Shown: in pieces, positions 12,305-12,513 of the stretch
Position numbering within the stretch: position 1 is the first letter of the stretch
Layout: the number at the start of each line of letters is the position of its first letter
Source: Candidatus Moranbacteria bacterium CG_4_8_14_3_um_filter_41_13
GTDB taxonomy: Bacteria > Patescibacteriota > Minisyncoccia > Moranbacterales > UBA1568
DNA length: 12,513 nucleotides
Direction: 5' to 3'
Assembly (NCBI GenBank): GCA_002782305.1
Contig: PFHN01000120.1
Coordinates: forward strand, 1-12,513
Notes under the pieces: model-generated
Seen by the model: only the letters and a program-made list of their open reading frames with translations
What the model was told of the DNA's origin: nothing
Database searches by the model: none
Made by a program: the position numbers and the translations under genes

Positions 12305-12329
12305 AAGAGAGTAAATAAAAAAAGATGTT

Positions 12330-12513
12330 ATGAAACAAACAAAAATCGTTGCAACTATTGGGCCAGCATCAGAATCAAAAGAAGTATTGCAAAAAATGAT
12401 TGTAGCAGGACTCAACGTCGTTCGTCTTAACTTCTCACACGGTGCCTATGAATGGCACAAAATGGTCATCGATCGGGTGCGTGCATTATCAAGAGAGATG
12501 AACGTCCCGATTG
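12330..12513 (+). CDS. pyk: pyruvate kinase, N-terminal part (3' partial)
   Basis: Pyruvate kinase makes pyruvate and ATP from phosphoenolpyruvate and ADP in the last step of glycolysis. The 61 visible residues begin MKQTKIVATIGPAS, the family's opening strand, and contain GLNVVRLNFSHG, where the Arg and Asn contact phosphate and metal in the A domain. The reading frame is open to the window edge. The ATG at 12330 is used because an ATG 5 nt earlier meets a stop at once. The leader is A-rich and has no SD. A minus-strand frame over the same region is a shadow. Confidence 0.95.
   Translation, partial: MKQTKIVATIGPASESKEVLQKMIVAGLNVVRLNFSHGAYEWHKMVIDRVRALSREMNVPI

Noticed and set aside
12188..12415. 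Minus-strand frame across the terminator and pyk start
   Set aside because: It runs through the compound terminator and opposite a clear pyruvate kinase N-terminus.
1..12513. CRISPR arrays, tRNA or rRNA genes, phage structural genes
   Set aside because: No spaced direct repeats, tRNA-like cloverleaf or recognisable phage or transposase protein was found when reading either strand.

Overview
The window is a compact stretch of a bacterial chromosome at roughly 40% G+C. It most resembles a member of the Candidate Phyla Radiation (Patescibacteria, Parcubacteria/Moranbacteria-like). This placement is inferred from gene content and style: small housekeeping genes, several lineage-restricted hypotheticals, a shortened MurE-like ligase beside a FemAB-type transferase, a LemA/HtpX pair, and many genes without a Shine-Dalgarno (SD) sequence. 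TGA is used as a stop (holA, murE-like), which argues against the Gracilibacteria/SR1 lineages that recode it. No CRISPR array, rRNA, tRNA, transposase or integrase was found.

Region by region. (1) 1-3510 is a DNA replication and repair segment. It holds the last 27 codons of polA, an unknown 211-aa protein, and the minus-strand genes for a DksA/TraR-type zinc-finger protein and a 70-aa unknown. Then come fpg (mutM) and a membrane-anchored DUF3048 protein, closed by an intrinsic terminator. (2) 3522-4876 has holA (DNA polymerase III delta) convergent with rpsT (ribosomal protein S20), separated by a bidirectional terminator. (3) 5038-7882 is a likely operon: ruvA, a FemAB-family peptidoglycan-bridge transferase, and a MurE-like ligase that lacks the usual N-terminal domain and the DNPR specificity motif. 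(4) 7914-8830 carries two minus-strand genes, a small membrane-anchored unknown and a divergent PAP2 (DUF212) membrane protein. (5) 8956-10972 has lemA, htpX and a conserved hypothetical 3 nt behind htpX. lemA and the DUF212 gene are divergently transcribed from mirror-image extended -10 promoters. (6) 11053-11562 is a four-helix membrane protein with its own promoter and terminator. (7) 11633-12270 is a compositionally foreign segment. It has a consensus promoter with a 16-bp palindrome in its spacer, a full SD, a G+C-rich gene for a 113-aa exported Gly/His-rich protein, and an elaborate three-tier terminator. (8) 12330 to the end is the start of pyk (pyruvate kinase).

Most of the window is ordinary housekeeping DNA with clean transcription signals. 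Nothing here clearly forms a new multi-gene system. The two items most worth following up are the foreign-looking exported-protein cassette at 11633-12270 and the unusual MurE-like ligase in the ruvA-femX-murE operon.
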